Assembly: GCA_043777675.1 (NCBI GenBank)
Contig: JAYWHR010000079.1
Location: forward strand, 1 to 64,000
Origin: JANMDU01 sp043777675
Lineage (GTDB): Bacteria; Pseudomonadota; Gammaproteobacteria; Burkholderiales; Burkholderiaceae_C
Reading direction: 5' to 3'
Length of the DNA: 64,000 nucleotides
The notes under the pieces: generated by a model
Told to the model about the DNA's origin: nothing
The model's input: only the letters and a program-made list of their open reading frames with translations
The model's database searches: none
Shown: positions 56,900 to 64,000 of the stretch, piece after piece
Layout: every line of letters starts with the position of its first letter
Numbering within the stretch: position 1 is the stretch's first letter
Position numbers and translations under genes: made by a program

Positions 56900-57049
56900 A
56901 GATGTCTCCAAAGTTTGATGCATTCGCACCTCATGAGCGTGCGTCAAGTCTCATTCTACGGACTCGCTACAGACAATGGAGAAAATGCGATTGACGTGCA
57001 GCAAGATTTCAAGGTATGTTCGCGTTTCCATTTATTTCTAGGGATTCCT

Positions 57050-57865
57050 ATGGACACCAACAAAGTCACCTCTTGGCTCGACCAAGCCCAACCCATCCTC
57101 TTGGCCTTTGGCCTCAAAGTTCTCGGCGCCATTGCCGTTTTTATCATCGGCCGCTGGCTGATTGGCCTGGCCTGCCGAATGATTGGCGCGGCGATGACGC
57201 GGCAAAAGCTCGACATCACGGTGCAAAACTATTTGGTGAGCTTCATCAGCGTAGCGCTCAACATCGTGCTCGTGGTGGCGATTCTTGGTTATTTCGGCGT
57301 GGAAACCACCAGCTTCGCGGCTTTGATCGCCGGTGCGGGCGTTGCCATTGGTGCAGCTTGGAGCGGCTTGCTGGGTAATTTTGCTGCCGGCATCTTTTTG
57401 CTGATTTTGCGCCCCTACAAAGTGGGCGATTACGTGACGGTGGGAGGCGTGGAAGGCACTGCGGTGGAAATCGGCCTCTTTGGCACGACGCTCAACACAC
57501 CAGACAATGTGCGCACCATCGTGGGCAATGGCAAAGTCATGGGTGGTGATATCAAAAACTTCACTCACAACCCATTTCGCCGTGTTGACTTAGCCGCCCA
57601 GCTTGCAGGCAGCGCCGATATGCACAAAGCCGTGGCGCTGCTCAAAGAAGCCGTGGCTAAGGTGGCCAACACCAAAGCCGAACAAGGTGTGGATGTCGAA
57701 ATCATCGAGTTCAATGAATTCGGCCCCAAGCTTGCCGTGCGCCCGTATTGCCACACCGATCATTATTGGCAAGTCTATTTCGACACCAACAAAGCGATTG
57801 CCGACACGCTTGGCGCAGCAGGCTTCCCGGTGGCAACGCGGCCAGTGAAGGTGTATCCCGTTTAG
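57050..57865 (+). CDS. Small-conductance mechanosensitive channel (MscS)
   Basis: A 271-residue inner-membrane channel. Three helices (about 18-42, 55-80, 85-110). The pore helix is GVAIGAAWSGLLGNFAAGIFLLILRPYKVGDYVTVGG, which is the Gly/Ala-rich TM3 of MscS, followed by the cytosolic beta domain (GTAVEIGLFGTTLNTPDNVRTIVGNGKVMGGDIKNFTHNPFRRVDL) and the C-terminal alpha/beta domain. It opens on osmotic downshock. Start is at ATG 57050, the usual length for E. coli-like MscS. A terminator formed by a palindromic element follows. Confidence 0.93.
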   Translation: MDTNKVTSWLDQAQPILLAFGLKVLGAIAVFIIGRWLIGLACRMIGAAMTRQKLDITVQNYLVSFISVALNIVLVVAILGYFGVETTSFAALIAGAGVAIGAAWSGLLGNFAAGIFLLILRPYKVGDYVTVGGVEGTAVEIGLFGTTLNTPDNVRTIVGNGKVMGGDIKNFTHNPFRRVDLAAQLAGSADMHKAVALLKEAVAKVANTKAEQGVDVEIIEFNEFGPKLAVRPYCHTDHYWQVYFDTNKAIADTLGAAGFPVATRPVKVYPV

Positions 57866-57875
57866 TTTGTTGATA

Positions 57876-57919
57876 TGCTATAAAATTAATAGCTAATAGC
57901 GCAGTATCCATGCCGGCTA
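57876..57919 (-). repeat. 45 bp palindromic element (copy 11)
   Basis: On the minus strand it reads TAGCCGGCATGGATACTGCG, then CTATTAGCTATTAATTTTATAGC. The GCTATTAATTTTATAGC part is a hairpin. It lies after the MscS gene and overlaps the terminator. Confidence 0.88.
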
Positions 57920-57931
57920 CTGCGCTTTTTT
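57899..57931 (+). terminator. Rho-independent terminator built from a palindromic element
   Basis: GCGCAGTA (57899-57906) pairs with TACTGCGC (57918-57925) around an 11-base loop, followed by six T. The left arm and the loop are part of palindromic element copy 11. It ends the MscS transcript. Confidence 0.85.
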
Positions 57932-57971
57932 ATTGCTGCGACAATGTGTTCTTTGAACTTTTAAGCACACC

Positions 57972-58544
57972 ATGGGCAACCGACTCACTCAAATCGCCAC
58001 GCGCACCGGAGATGATGGCACGACTGGCTTAGCCGACAACTCGCGTATTTCCAAAGCCAGTGAGCGAATTCAAGCCGTAGGCGATGTGGATGAGCTCAAC
58101 TCCCATCTCGGTGTGTTGCTCTGCGAGCGCATGCCGCAAGTGGTGCGTGAGCTGCTGATCGACGTGCAGCATCAGCTCTTTAATCTCGGCGGTGAGCTGG
58201 CTGTGCCGGGCTATGAGCTGCTCAAGAAAGAAGCGCTGCTCCAGCTCGATGAGGCGCTAGAAATTCATAACGCCCAATTGCCGCGTCTCTTGGAATTCAT
58301 TCTTCCCGCTGGCAGCCGCGCGGCCTCGCTCGCGCATGTGTGCCGCACCGTGGCGCGCCGCGCAGAGCGATCGGTGGTGGCGCTGCATGCCAAAGAGCAG
58401 ATCAACGATGCACCGCGCTTGTATTTAAATCGTTTGAGCGATTTGCTCTTCGTTTTGTCGCGCGTTTTGAATCGCATGGAAGGCGGCGATGATGTGTATT
58501 GGAAAAGCGAGCGCCTCAAACGATTGGATCAAACGACTCCTTGA
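57972..58544 (+). CDS. Cob(I)alamin adenosyltransferase, PduO type
   Basis: A 190-residue ATP:corrinoid adenosyltransferase. It has the ATP-binding N-terminus TRTGDDGTTGLADNSRISKASERIQAVGDVDELNSHLG, the Arg-containing helix FILPAGSRAASLAHVCRTVARRAERSV, and YLNRLSDLLFVLSRVLNR. It transfers adenosine to cobalamin to make coenzyme B12. It lies alone, 106 bases after the MscS gene, and is convergent with coq7. Confidence 0.95.
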   Translation: MGNRLTQIATRTGDDGTTGLADNSRISKASERIQAVGDVDELNSHLGVLLCERMPQVVRELLIDVQHQLFNLGGELAVPGYELLKKEALLQLDEALEIHNAQLPRLLEFILPAGSRAASLAHVCRTVARRAERSVVALHAKEQINDAPRLYLNRLSDLLFVLSRVLNRMEGGDDVYWKSERLKRLDQTTP

Positions 58545-58570
58545 TCCATTTTTAAAGCGAAATCGCGCTG

Positions 58571-58616
58571 TAGCCGGCGAATATACTGCGCAAGCTGCTA
58601 TTAAAAACAGAGCAAC
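58571..58616 (+). repeat. 45 bp palindromic element (copy 12, touches coq7 stop)
   Basis: It reads TAGCCGGCGAATATACTGCG, then CAAGCTGCTATTAAAAACAGAGC. It fills the gap between the convergent adenosyltransferase and coq7 genes and ends at the coq7 stop codon. GCGC(T)GTA at 58565 can pair with TAC(T)GCGC, but no T-tract follows. Confidence 0.85.
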
Positions 58617-59275
58617 TAAAGATAATAAGCAGTCCGCGTCATCAAACGAGCCATGGCTTGCATCGCCTTTTTGGCAGGTGCAGGTATCTCGCTAGCCCCC
58701 GCTTTTTCGGCTTCGCGGGCATGCTCAGCTTCTTCATGCAGCATCTGAGCCACCACAGCGCGAGAGGCCGTGTCGGCTGCGGGTAGCCCGCCCTCGCTTT
58801 GCGGTGCTAAATGGGCATCTAAATGAGCTTCCACCTGCCGCTCCGTCTCTACCATAAAGCCCAAGCTGGCCGCATCGCCTAAGCGGGAGGCCAACACGCC
58901 CAACCCAAACGATCCTGCATACCAAAGTGGATTGAGCAGGGAAGCGCGAGCCCCGAGTGCTTGCAGGCGCTCTGCCGTCCATGCCAAATGATCGCCTTCT
59001 TCTTTGCCCGCTGCTACGAACTGAGCGCGAAGCGTTTCGTTTTGAGTGGCAAACGCTTGGCCAGCATAGAGCGCCTGCGCGCACACCTCGCCGACATGAT
59101 TGATCCGCATCAAGGCGCCGGCGTGCTGGCGTTCGCGTGCGCTCAGCTCAACACGCTTTTCATCGAAAGTGGCCTCTGCAGGTGCTGCGCGACTTGCCAG
59201 AGGCTGCGCCAGCAAAGTGCGCAAGCCCTTGTCAAGCGCCTGCACAGCCAAGTCAGGAAAATTCGAGGCCATCAT
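58616..59275 (-). CDS. coq7: Coq7, demethoxyubiquinone hydroxylase
   Basis: A 219-residue carboxylate-bridged diiron hydroxylase for ubiquinone synthesis. Ligands: Glu in RINHVGEVCAQALY, Glu and His in GKEEGDHLAWTAERL, Glu in VETERQVEAHLDAHL and Glu, His in MLHEEAEHAREA. It adds the last ring hydroxyl of ubiquinone at the inner membrane. A second start three bases in (59272) is possible. The coding region overlaps the 3' end of the PIN gene by 23 bases, which is unusual for a core gene. Confidence 0.95.
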   Translation of the reverse strand: MMASNFPDLAVQALDKGLRTLLAQPLASRAAPAEATFDEKRVELSARERQHAGALMRINHVGEVCAQALYAGQAFATQNETLRAQFVAAGKEEGDHLAWTAERLQALGARASLLNPLWYAGSFGLGVLASRLGDAASLGFMVETERQVEAHLDAHLAPQSEGGLPAADTASRAVVAQMLHEEAEHAREAEKAGASEIPAPAKKAMQAMARLMTRTAYYL

Positions 59276-59738
59276 CCCAATCCTCTCGAAAAAATGGATT
59301 GATCAACTCTACACCCAAGATGGTGTGAGGCTCTGCACCTGTATCTTCGGTGTAAAGCCGCTTCACCCCATGCGCAGCGCAACTCGCAATGATCAGGCAG
59401 TCCCAGAATTGGCGGTTGCTATTGCCGGCTAACTTCAAAGCACTCAAATAGTTCTCGGCACTCGCAGGCAGCACAGTGTTATGTCGCAGCAGCAAGTCAA
59501 CCCAAGTTTTGGCTTGACCGTGCGTCCATTGCCAGCCACGCCCTTGTACGCGGCGATACACCTCACCGATTACTTGGCCAGACAGAGGCCACTTGTGAAA
59601 TCTCGCTAATTTCAGCAAACGCACAGCTGCATCCCGTTTTGCTGGCGCATTCTCATCCAACGTATAGAGCAAAATATTGGAATCCAAACTGCAAATCGAC
59701 GCCTCAATCTTACGCTCTGGCGCGTTGACCTTAGTCAT
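59253..59738 (-). CDS. PIN-domain toxin
   Basis: A 161-residue PIN-domain nuclease. The first Asp is in ICSLDSNILLYTLDEN, the second acidic cluster in NRQFWDCLIIASCAAHGVKRLYTEDTG. Typical of VapC-like toxins that cut RNA. Its start (59738) overlaps the antitoxin stop (59731-59733), so the two are translationally coupled with the antitoxin first. Its 3' end runs 23 bases into coq7. Confidence 0.88.
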   Translation of the reverse strand: MTKVNAPERKIEASICSLDSNILLYTLDENAPAKRDAAVRLLKLARFHKWPLSGQVIGEVYRRVQGRGWQWTHGQAKTWVDLLLRHNTVLPASAENYLSALKLAGNSNRQFWDCLIIASCAAHGVKRLYTEDTGAEPHTILGVELINPFFREDWDDGLEFS

Positions 59739-59991
59739 AAGCCTCGTCTCTATCGTAAGGGCCACCAAAATTCACTTTTGGTAATTTCGCAAGCTCTGCA
59801 TCCAGTTGTTGACTAATCTCCAAGTATCTCGAGCGCGCGTCAAGTGCGTTGAGGCCGTCAACAACAACAGCAGGCAGCAAGCGAGCCACCTGCTTGCCCC
59901 GCTTGGTCACTATAAATTCCGCGCCTCGCTCAACCAAACTTAAATAATGAGAAAAATTCTGATTGGCCTGCCGAATAGAGATGGTTTGCAT
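59731..59991 (-). CDS. Phd/YefM-family antitoxin
   Basis: An 86-residue protein with the Phd/YefM N-terminal domain: TISIRQANQNFSHYLSLVERGAEFIVTKRGKQVARLLPA. The C-terminus (ALDARSRYLEISQQLDAELAKLPKVNFGGPYDRDEAYD) would wrap around the PIN toxin. Phd-type antitoxins bind their own promoter and are expected to repress the operon. A GGAGGC-like site on the minus strand precedes the start. Confidence 0.9.
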   Translation of the reverse strand: MQTISIRQANQNFSHYLSLVERGAEFIVTKRGKQVARLLPAVVVDGLNALDARSRYLEISQQLDAELAKLPKVNFGGPYDRDEAYD

Positions 59992-60105
59992 GAATGCCTC
60001 CTAAAATTCGCATCAAACAATTGTAGAACAATATGATCTACATTACTTAGCCTCAGGTAAAACCCGCAAAGCAAACTCGTCTGCTAGGCATGTCCGCATG
60101 CACTG

Positions 60106-60135
60106 TTGCAAGCAGACAACGCAATCTGCCATAAA
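60106..60135 (+). promoter_or_regulatory. Possible sigma70 promoter of the porin gene
   Basis: TTGCAA and CATAAA with an 18-base spacer lie about 150 bases before the porin start. The leader that follows contains GGCTC/GAGCC and ACTC/GAGT pairings (60206-60256), so it may be a structured 5' UTR. The boxes are weak matches. Confidence 0.3.
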
Positions 60136-60284
60136 AGCGGAAAAATAGGCAGCTTTCTTTGCGCCTCAGGCGTCAATCGTGTCCAATAGAGTCAACTTCC
60201 CGAAACGGAGGTTGGCCCGGGACTCTGGTGGCTCTTGAATGAGTCACACACCGGAGCCCTATGTTTAACCTTGGAGAATTCTCA

Positions 60285-61370
60285 ATGAAAAAGACTCTCG
60301 TAGCAATCGCAGCTTTGGCTGCTGTTTCCTCTTTCGCTCAATCCAGCGTGACTTTGTATGGTGTTGGCGACGTATGGCTCGGCCAGAGCAGCTCCGGTAT
60401 CGGCGCAGCTAAAGTTAGCAACATGGTTCTCAATTCTGGTGGTTTGAATGGCAGCCGTTTCGGTCTGCGCGGTTCTGAAGATCTGGGCGGCGGCCTAAAA
60501 GCCGAGTTCCAGTTTGAGAACGGTTTTGGTCTTGACACCGGTGTGACCACCAATTCTAACTCTGGTGTTTTGACTGGTGCCGCTGGTGCACAATCCAAGA
60601 CTCCTGCAGCTCCAGCTGGTAGCGCAGTGGCAATTTTTGGCCGTCAAGCATTCATTGGTTTGAACGGTGGTTTTGGTAATCTGCGCTTGGGACGTCAGTA
60701 CAGCTCTTATGACGAAATCCGTGGCGGTACAGATGCATTAGGTCACACCAGCTTCTCTGCTACTGCTGGTGCTGGCGCTTGGGACACCGTTGGTGCGAAC
60801 TACACATTCCGTGTAAACAACATGATTCGTTATGAGACGCCAAACATGAGCGGCTTGACTGCAAACGTTAGCTTCGGTCTCGGCGAAAACAAAACTGCAG
60901 CTCTTGGTGCTGATAGCTTGACGGCTTTTAAAGTGCAGTACGCAAACGGCCCAGTTATGGTTGGTTTGGGTTACCAAAGCGAAAAAGCAGTTCGCCCATC
61001 GCCAGTGCCAGGCGACTTCAAACTGAATCACACTTTGATTGCCGGTAGCTATGATTTCGGTGCAGCCAAGATCAATGCTGGTTTCAATACATCTAAGTGG
61101 ACCGGCAGCAATAAAGACCAAGAAATGCAAGTTGGCGTGACTGTTCCACTAGGTGCAGTGTCTGTTGCTTTGGGTTATGGTACTTCCAAAAACTCTACGG
61201 CTGGCGTGACTAACGCTAAGGGCAACACTGTTGGCTTGCAAGCACTGTACTCTTTGTCCAAGCGTACAACTGCTTATGCTGGTTTGCAGAACACCAAAGT
61301 TGAAAACGGCGCTGGTGCTGCAACAGCTAAAACCAACGTTACAGCTGTTGGTATGCGTCACACGTTCTAA
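60285..61370 (+). CDS. Gram-negative general porin
   Basis: A 361-residue trimeric porin of the betaproteobacterial type. A signal peptide (KKTLVAIAALAAVSSFAQ) is followed by SSVTLYGVGDVWLG and then GSRFGLRGSEDLGGGLKAEFQFENGF, FIGLNGGFGNLRLGRQYSSYDEI and the final strand TNVTAVGMRHTF ending in Phe, as needed for BAM recognition. The start at 60285 follows GGAG; an earlier in-frame ATG (60261) would spoil the signal peptide. It forms a 16-strand passive channel. The transcript ends at the hairpin at 61411. Confidence 0.95.
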   Translation: MKKTLVAIAALAAVSSFAQSSVTLYGVGDVWLGQSSSGIGAAKVSNMVLNSGGLNGSRFGLRGSEDLGGGLKAEFQFENGFGLDTGVTTNSNSGVLTGAAGAQSKTPAAPAGSAVAIFGRQAFIGLNGGFGNLRLGRQYSSYDEIRGGTDALGHTSFSATAGAGAWDTVGANYTFRVNNMIRYETPNMSGLTANVSFGLGENKTAALGADSLTAFKVQYANGPVMVGLGYQSEKAVRPSPVPGDFKLNHTLIAGSYDFGAAKINAGFNTSKWTGSNKDQEMQVGVTVPLGAVSVALGYGTSKNSTAGVTNAKGNTVGLQALYSLSKRTTAYAGLQNTKVENGAGAATAKTNVTAVGMRHTF

Positions 61371-61410
61371 TTTGATGCGGGTCTAGTATCCGCAGCGATT
61401 TAGAAACATT

Positions 61411-61446
61411 AAAAAGCCATTCAGAGAAATCTGGGTGGCTTTTTTG
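61411..61446 (+). terminator. Rho-independent terminator of the porin gene
   Basis: AAAAAGCCA and TGGCTTTTT pair around a 17-base loop, followed by T residues. It lies 41 bases after the porin stop. Confidence 0.85.
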
Positions 61447-61473
61447 CATTCTTTAAAGAATATGTAAGGTGAT

Positions 61474-62220
61474 ATGTTGAGAAATAGTCTCTGTGCCCGA
61501 GTCTTGTTTGCTAGTTGTACCTTGATGGCTCTGGGGGCTTGTGTCCTGCAAAAGCCGCAAAATGAAAAAATAGCAACGGCACAATTAGAAATAAGCTCAT
61601 CGGGTTTTTCGCCAGCAATTTGGCAGCCCATGCATTTGCCGGGTAAGCGTAAAACGCTCTTCAAATCGACTGTGCACCAAAATCGCCCGGCAGTTCAAGC
61701 CGTTGCTGATAGCTCAGTGAGCATGCTTCGTCAGAGGCTGCGCTTGGAGGCAAAAGCGTTAGGAATGCTGCAATTTTCTTGGCAATCGCCTCAGTTGATT
61801 CCAACGGCAAACATGGGTGAGCGCGAGACGGAGGATTCCGTGGTGCGCATTGTGCTGAGCTTCGATGGTGATCGTGGCAAGTTTTCCGCAAAAAACAAAA
61901 TGCTCTCAGAGCTCTCGCTTGCGCTTACAGGCGAAGAGCTTCCCTATGCCACGTTGATGTATGTGTGGTGCAACGAGACAGCTGTGGGTGAAGTCATCAC
62001 CAATCCGCGCACAGATCGAATTCGCAAGCTGGTGGTGGAGTCTGGCGCAAAAAATCTCGGCAAATGGCTCGATTACGAGCGAGATATCCGAGCAGATTTC
62101 ATCAAGGCCTTCGGCGAAGAACCAGGCGCGCTCACCGGCATTGCATTCATGACGGATACCGACAACACGCAGTCCAAGGCCACGGCTTGGTATGGGCCCG
62201 TGAGCTTGAAAGCGAAGTGA
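61474..62220 (+). CDS. DUF3047-type lipoprotein
   Basis: A 248-residue protein with a lipoprotein signal (LMALGAC). The domain resembles DUF3047: IWQPMHLPGKRKTLFKST near residue 50, LQFSWQSP, DSVVRIVLSFDGDRGKF, TLMYVWCNETAVGEVITNPRTDRIRKLVVESGAKNLGKWLDYERDIRADF and GIAFMTDTDNTQSKATAWYGPVSL. This fold is related to carbohydrate-binding jelly rolls; its role is unknown. It is followed by the MNT/HEPN module 46 bases downstream. Confidence 0.75.
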   Translation: MLRNSLCARVLFASCTLMALGACVLQKPQNEKIATAQLEISSSGFSPAIWQPMHLPGKRKTLFKSTVHQNRPAVQAVADSSVSMLRQRLRLEAKALGMLQFSWQSPQLIPTANMGERETEDSVVRIVLSFDGDRGKFSAKNKMLSELSLALTGEELPYATLMYVWCNETAVGEVITNPRTDRIRKLVVESGAKNLGKWLDYERDIRADFIKAFGEEPGALTGIAFMTDTDNTQSKATAWYGPVSLKAK

Positions 62221-62266
62221 TGCACATGAGCTACGAAGAATCCCTCCATCTGATAGACTCATCCAC

Positions 62267-62602
62267 ATGAAAGTATCTGCCCTGCAAGCCGCCACCTTCC
62301 TCAAAAATAGCCAAGAGCAACTGACGCAGCGCAGCATTCATTTCTTGCAGGATTTACTTCAACACAGCTTGCCAGCAAATACGCCGATTTACCTTTACGG
62401 CTCACGTGCTAATGCATCCAATCGTTGGAATTCAGATTTTGATCTTTGGATTGACCGACCCATGACTACCGCGCAGATTTCTGCACTGATAGATGTGATT
62501 GACGCGTCTTTTGTGCCCTTTCATGTCGATATTGTTTCTAGCCCATTGAAGGCAGGCTATTTCGAGCAACAAGTCAAGCAGAGTGTCGTGCGATGGATGT
62601 AA
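62267..62602 (+). CDS. MNT-type minimal nucleotidyltransferase, antitoxin
   Basis: A 111-residue protein with the nucleotidyltransferase motif LYGSRANASNRWNSDFDLWID: GSR...(S)DFDxW, whose Asp residues bind Mg2+. It belongs to the MNT domain family (MntA/HI0073) that modifies or neutralises the HEPN toxin. It overlaps the HEPN gene by ten bases. The ATG has a weak ribosome site. Confidence 0.85.
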   Translation: MKVSALQAATFLKNSQEQLTQRSIHFLQDLLQHSLPANTPIYLYGSRANASNRWNSDFDLWIDRPMTTAQISALIDVIDASFVPFHVDIVSSPLKAGYFEQQVKQSVVRWM

Positions 62603-63009
62603 AACTGACAGCTTTGGCGGAGGCTGTCAGAAGTTTTGGTCTGCTGGCTAGGTTGGATTGGGCGCAAACAGCAACCGATCTGAACAACGATGTTTTGCTG
62701 GATGGCTTGCAAAACGGCTGCATCCAAAAATTTGAATACACCACTGAGCTTTGCTGGAAAACCTGGCGCGCTATCCTGAAAGAACTCGATGGCCTAGAGG
62801 AATCCACACCCAAGAAAGTGATCAAGGCTTGTTTTCTTGCAGGATATTTCGATGTGGCAGATTATGAGTTGCTGATCAGCGCAGTTGACGAGCGCAATCG
62901 CCTGAGCCATGTTTATGATCGTAATGGCTTCGTTGCTGCATTGACGCTCATGCCACAATTCGCGGATCTTTATGACCGCTTGCTGTCGGTGGCGCAAAAA
63001 CTAGCTTGA
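62593..63009 (+). CDS. HEPN-type HI0074-family toxin partner
   Basis: A 138-residue helical protein of the HI0074 (nucleotidyltransferase substrate-binding) family, HEPN superfamily. It has FEYTTELCWKTWRAILKE and the catalytic Rx4-6H motif as ERNRLSHVY, found in HEPN RNases. It is co-translated with the MNT gene, giving the usual MNT-HEPN toxin-antitoxin module. The protein is cytosolic. Confidence 0.88.
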   Translation: MDVKLTALAEAVRSFGLLARLDWAQTATDLNNDVLLDGLQNGCIQKFEYTTELCWKTWRAILKELDGLEESTPKKVIKACFLAGYFDVADYELLISAVDERNRLSHVYDRNGFVAALTLMPQFADLYDRLLSVAQKLA

Positions 63010-63171
63010 CAGCCCCAACTCAACCTGATGTTGGTGTTTTTTAAAACCATTTCGTCTTCGCAGCGACAACTTTCAATCGCTCATCTCGGGGTAAATCCTC
63101 GCACAAGTGGCGCACTTCTTGCTGCATCATCACTTTCCTGTACAACGCCCTTTGGGCATGAGAGTGTCACG

Positions 63172-64000
63172 ATGAAGATCAAACTATCCCTTTCCCTTGT
63201 TGCTGCCAGCATGGTGCTGACCGGTATGGCCAGCACGGCTGCTGCTAAGACTTTCAAATGGACGAGCGCCAGCGATATTCCGACGCTGGATATCCATTCG
63301 CAAAACAATGGCCTCGGCAATGGCGTGCATGCTGCCATTTATGAATCCCTGGTTTATTACAACAGCAAGACTTTTAAAGCCGAGCCAGCACTTGCTACAG
63401 CTTGGAATCTGGTCAATCCTTCGCAAATGCGCTTTACTTTGCGCAAAGGCGTGAAGTTTTCTGACGGCTCTGCACTCTCGGCAGACGATGTGGTGTATTC
63501 CATCATGCGCTCCTTGGCCAAAACGTCTAACTTCAGCGTCTATGCCCAAGGCATCGATAAAGCGGTGAAGGTCGATGACAGCACGGTAGACATCATGCTC
63601 AAAGGGCCAAACCCTGTGTTGATCAACCAGCTCACCGAGCTGCGCGTGATGAGCAAAGCGTGGGCTGAGAAAAACAAATCGGTTGAGCCAAAAGATATTC
63701 GCACCAAAGATGAGAGCTTTGCGCACCGCAATGCGATGGGCTCGGGCGCGTATATGGTCAAAGAATGGCAGCCTGATCAGAAGCTTGTGCTCGTGAAAAA
63801 CCCCAATTGGTGGGGCTGGGCAGCCAATGTTGCTACCACCAATGTGACCGAAATCGTTTATACCCCGATCAAATCAGAAGCCACTCGCGGCGCTGCCTTG
63901 CTCTCTGGCGAGGTGGATTTCTCGCTTGACCCAAGCCCGCAAGATTTGCCGCGTTTGCGCTCTGCGCCGAGCCTGAAAGTGATGGAAGGTCCAGAAAACC
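63172..64000 (+). CDS. Peptide-type ABC substrate-binding protein (cut by window edge)
   Basis: The first 276 residues of a family 5 solute-binding protein (DppA/OppA type) are visible; the C-terminus lies beyond the window. The signal peptide (KLSLSLVAASMVLTGMASTAAA) is followed by KTFKWTSASDIPTLDIHSQNNGLG, YESLVYYNSKTFKAEPALATAW, LRKGVKFSDGSALSADDVVYSI, GSGAYMVKEWQPDQKLVLVKNPNWWG and ALLSGEVDFSLDPSPQDLPRLRS, all usual for the family. The ligand (peptide, glutathione or similar) cannot be told. Transporter subunits are expected downstream, outside the window. Confidence 0.92.
   Translation, partial: MKIKLSLSLVAASMVLTGMASTAAAKTFKWTSASDIPTLDIHSQNNGLGNGVHAAIYESLVYYNSKTFKAEPALATAWNLVNPSQMRFTLRKGVKFSDGSALSADDVVYSIMRSLAKTSNFSVYAQGIDKAVKVDDSTVDIMLKGPNPVLINQLTELRVMSKAWAEKNKSVEPKDIRTKDESFAHRNAMGSGAYMVKEWQPDQKLVLVKNPNWWGWAANVATTNVTEIVYTPIKSEATRGAALLSGEVDFSLDPSPQDLPRLRSAPSLKVMEGPEN

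Noticed and set aside
56666..57049. An extended N-terminus for the MscS protein
   Set aside because: The open frame upstream overlaps the divergent FAD oxidase gene; MscS family length and the ATG at 57050 explain the gene.
1..64000. tRNA, rRNA, insertion sequence or prophage genes
   Set aside because: I found no cloverleaf, rRNA sequence, transposase, integrase or phage structural gene on either strand.

Overview
The window looks like chromosomal DNA of a betaproteobacterium, order Burkholderiales and most likely family Comamonadaceae. This is inferred from the gene set: an OxyR with the C199/C208 pair, Coq7, a GTP-type PEP carboxykinase, a small porin whose mature end begins SSVTLYG, a LemA/TPM operon, an hpa meta-cleavage cluster, and many short palindromic intergenic elements. 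There are no rRNA or tRNA genes, CRISPR arrays, transposases or phage genes. Coding density is high.

Layout. 1-3753: end of an aromatic-catabolism operon (aldehyde dehydrogenase C-terminus, VOC/extradiol-type protein, small helical protein, Rieske oxygenase, SDR). 3893-7411: a six-gene signalling cassette made of a PAS-LOV photoreceptor, an unknown protein, an MglA/Rup-like small GTPase and three Roadblock or Roadblock-like proteins. 7531-12246: M48 lipoprotein protease, then the lemA-TPM-TPM operon (minus strand) and a Rossmann-fold protein. 12275-21290: homoprotocatechuate meta-cleavage genes hpaG1-G2-E-D-F-H, then a MhpA-like FAD hydroxylase, a DUF2783-like peptide, a class II aldolase-fold protein and a ketopantoate-reductase-like protein. 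The usual aldolase hpaI and the hydroxylase hpaBC are not here. 21336-22406: secreted barnase-type RNase with a barstar. 22590-35060: maeB, oxyR, EamA exporter, lplT, alr, LysR regulator, tautomerase, an MCE/MlaE-like pair, a second EamA exporter and a ModA-like binding protein. 35233-39746: pckG, RBBP9-like hydrolase, a PIN toxin-antitoxin-like pair and parB without parA. 39976-55342: a cell-surface operon encoding a 3,641-residue DUF11/SdrD-B-repeat protein, a 1,094-residue outer-membrane barrel with an Ig-like N-terminus, and an OmpA-type lipoprotein. 55475-64000: FAD-linked 2-hydroxyacid dehydrogenase, MscS channel, cobalamin adenosyltransferase, coq7, a Phd/PIN module, porin, DUF3047 lipoprotein, an MNT/HEPN module and the start of a peptide-type ABC binding protein.

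Two short repeat families stand out. The first is a roughly 45 bp element (GCCGGC, then an AT-rich stretch ending in TGCGC, a short spacer, then a GCTATT...ATAG hairpin) present at least 13 times. Five copies lie inside protein-coding genes, including an apparent in-frame insertion in oxyR and another in an alpha/beta hydrolase. Two copies overlap start codons, and one forms a rho-independent terminator. This resembles the Rickettsia palindromic elements in behaviour. The second is a roughly 120 bp element with a conserved 72-77 base core (GTCCTCCGGCGG ... CGCCTCCCCCTTT), flanked at each site by inverted arms that pair with each other but differ between sites.

The best candidates for undescribed systems are the LOV-GTPase-Roadblock cassette, the giant SdrD/DUF11-barrel-OmpA surface operon, and the gene-invading palindromic element. 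All calls come from reading the sequence and from recalled family knowledge. No database search was possible.
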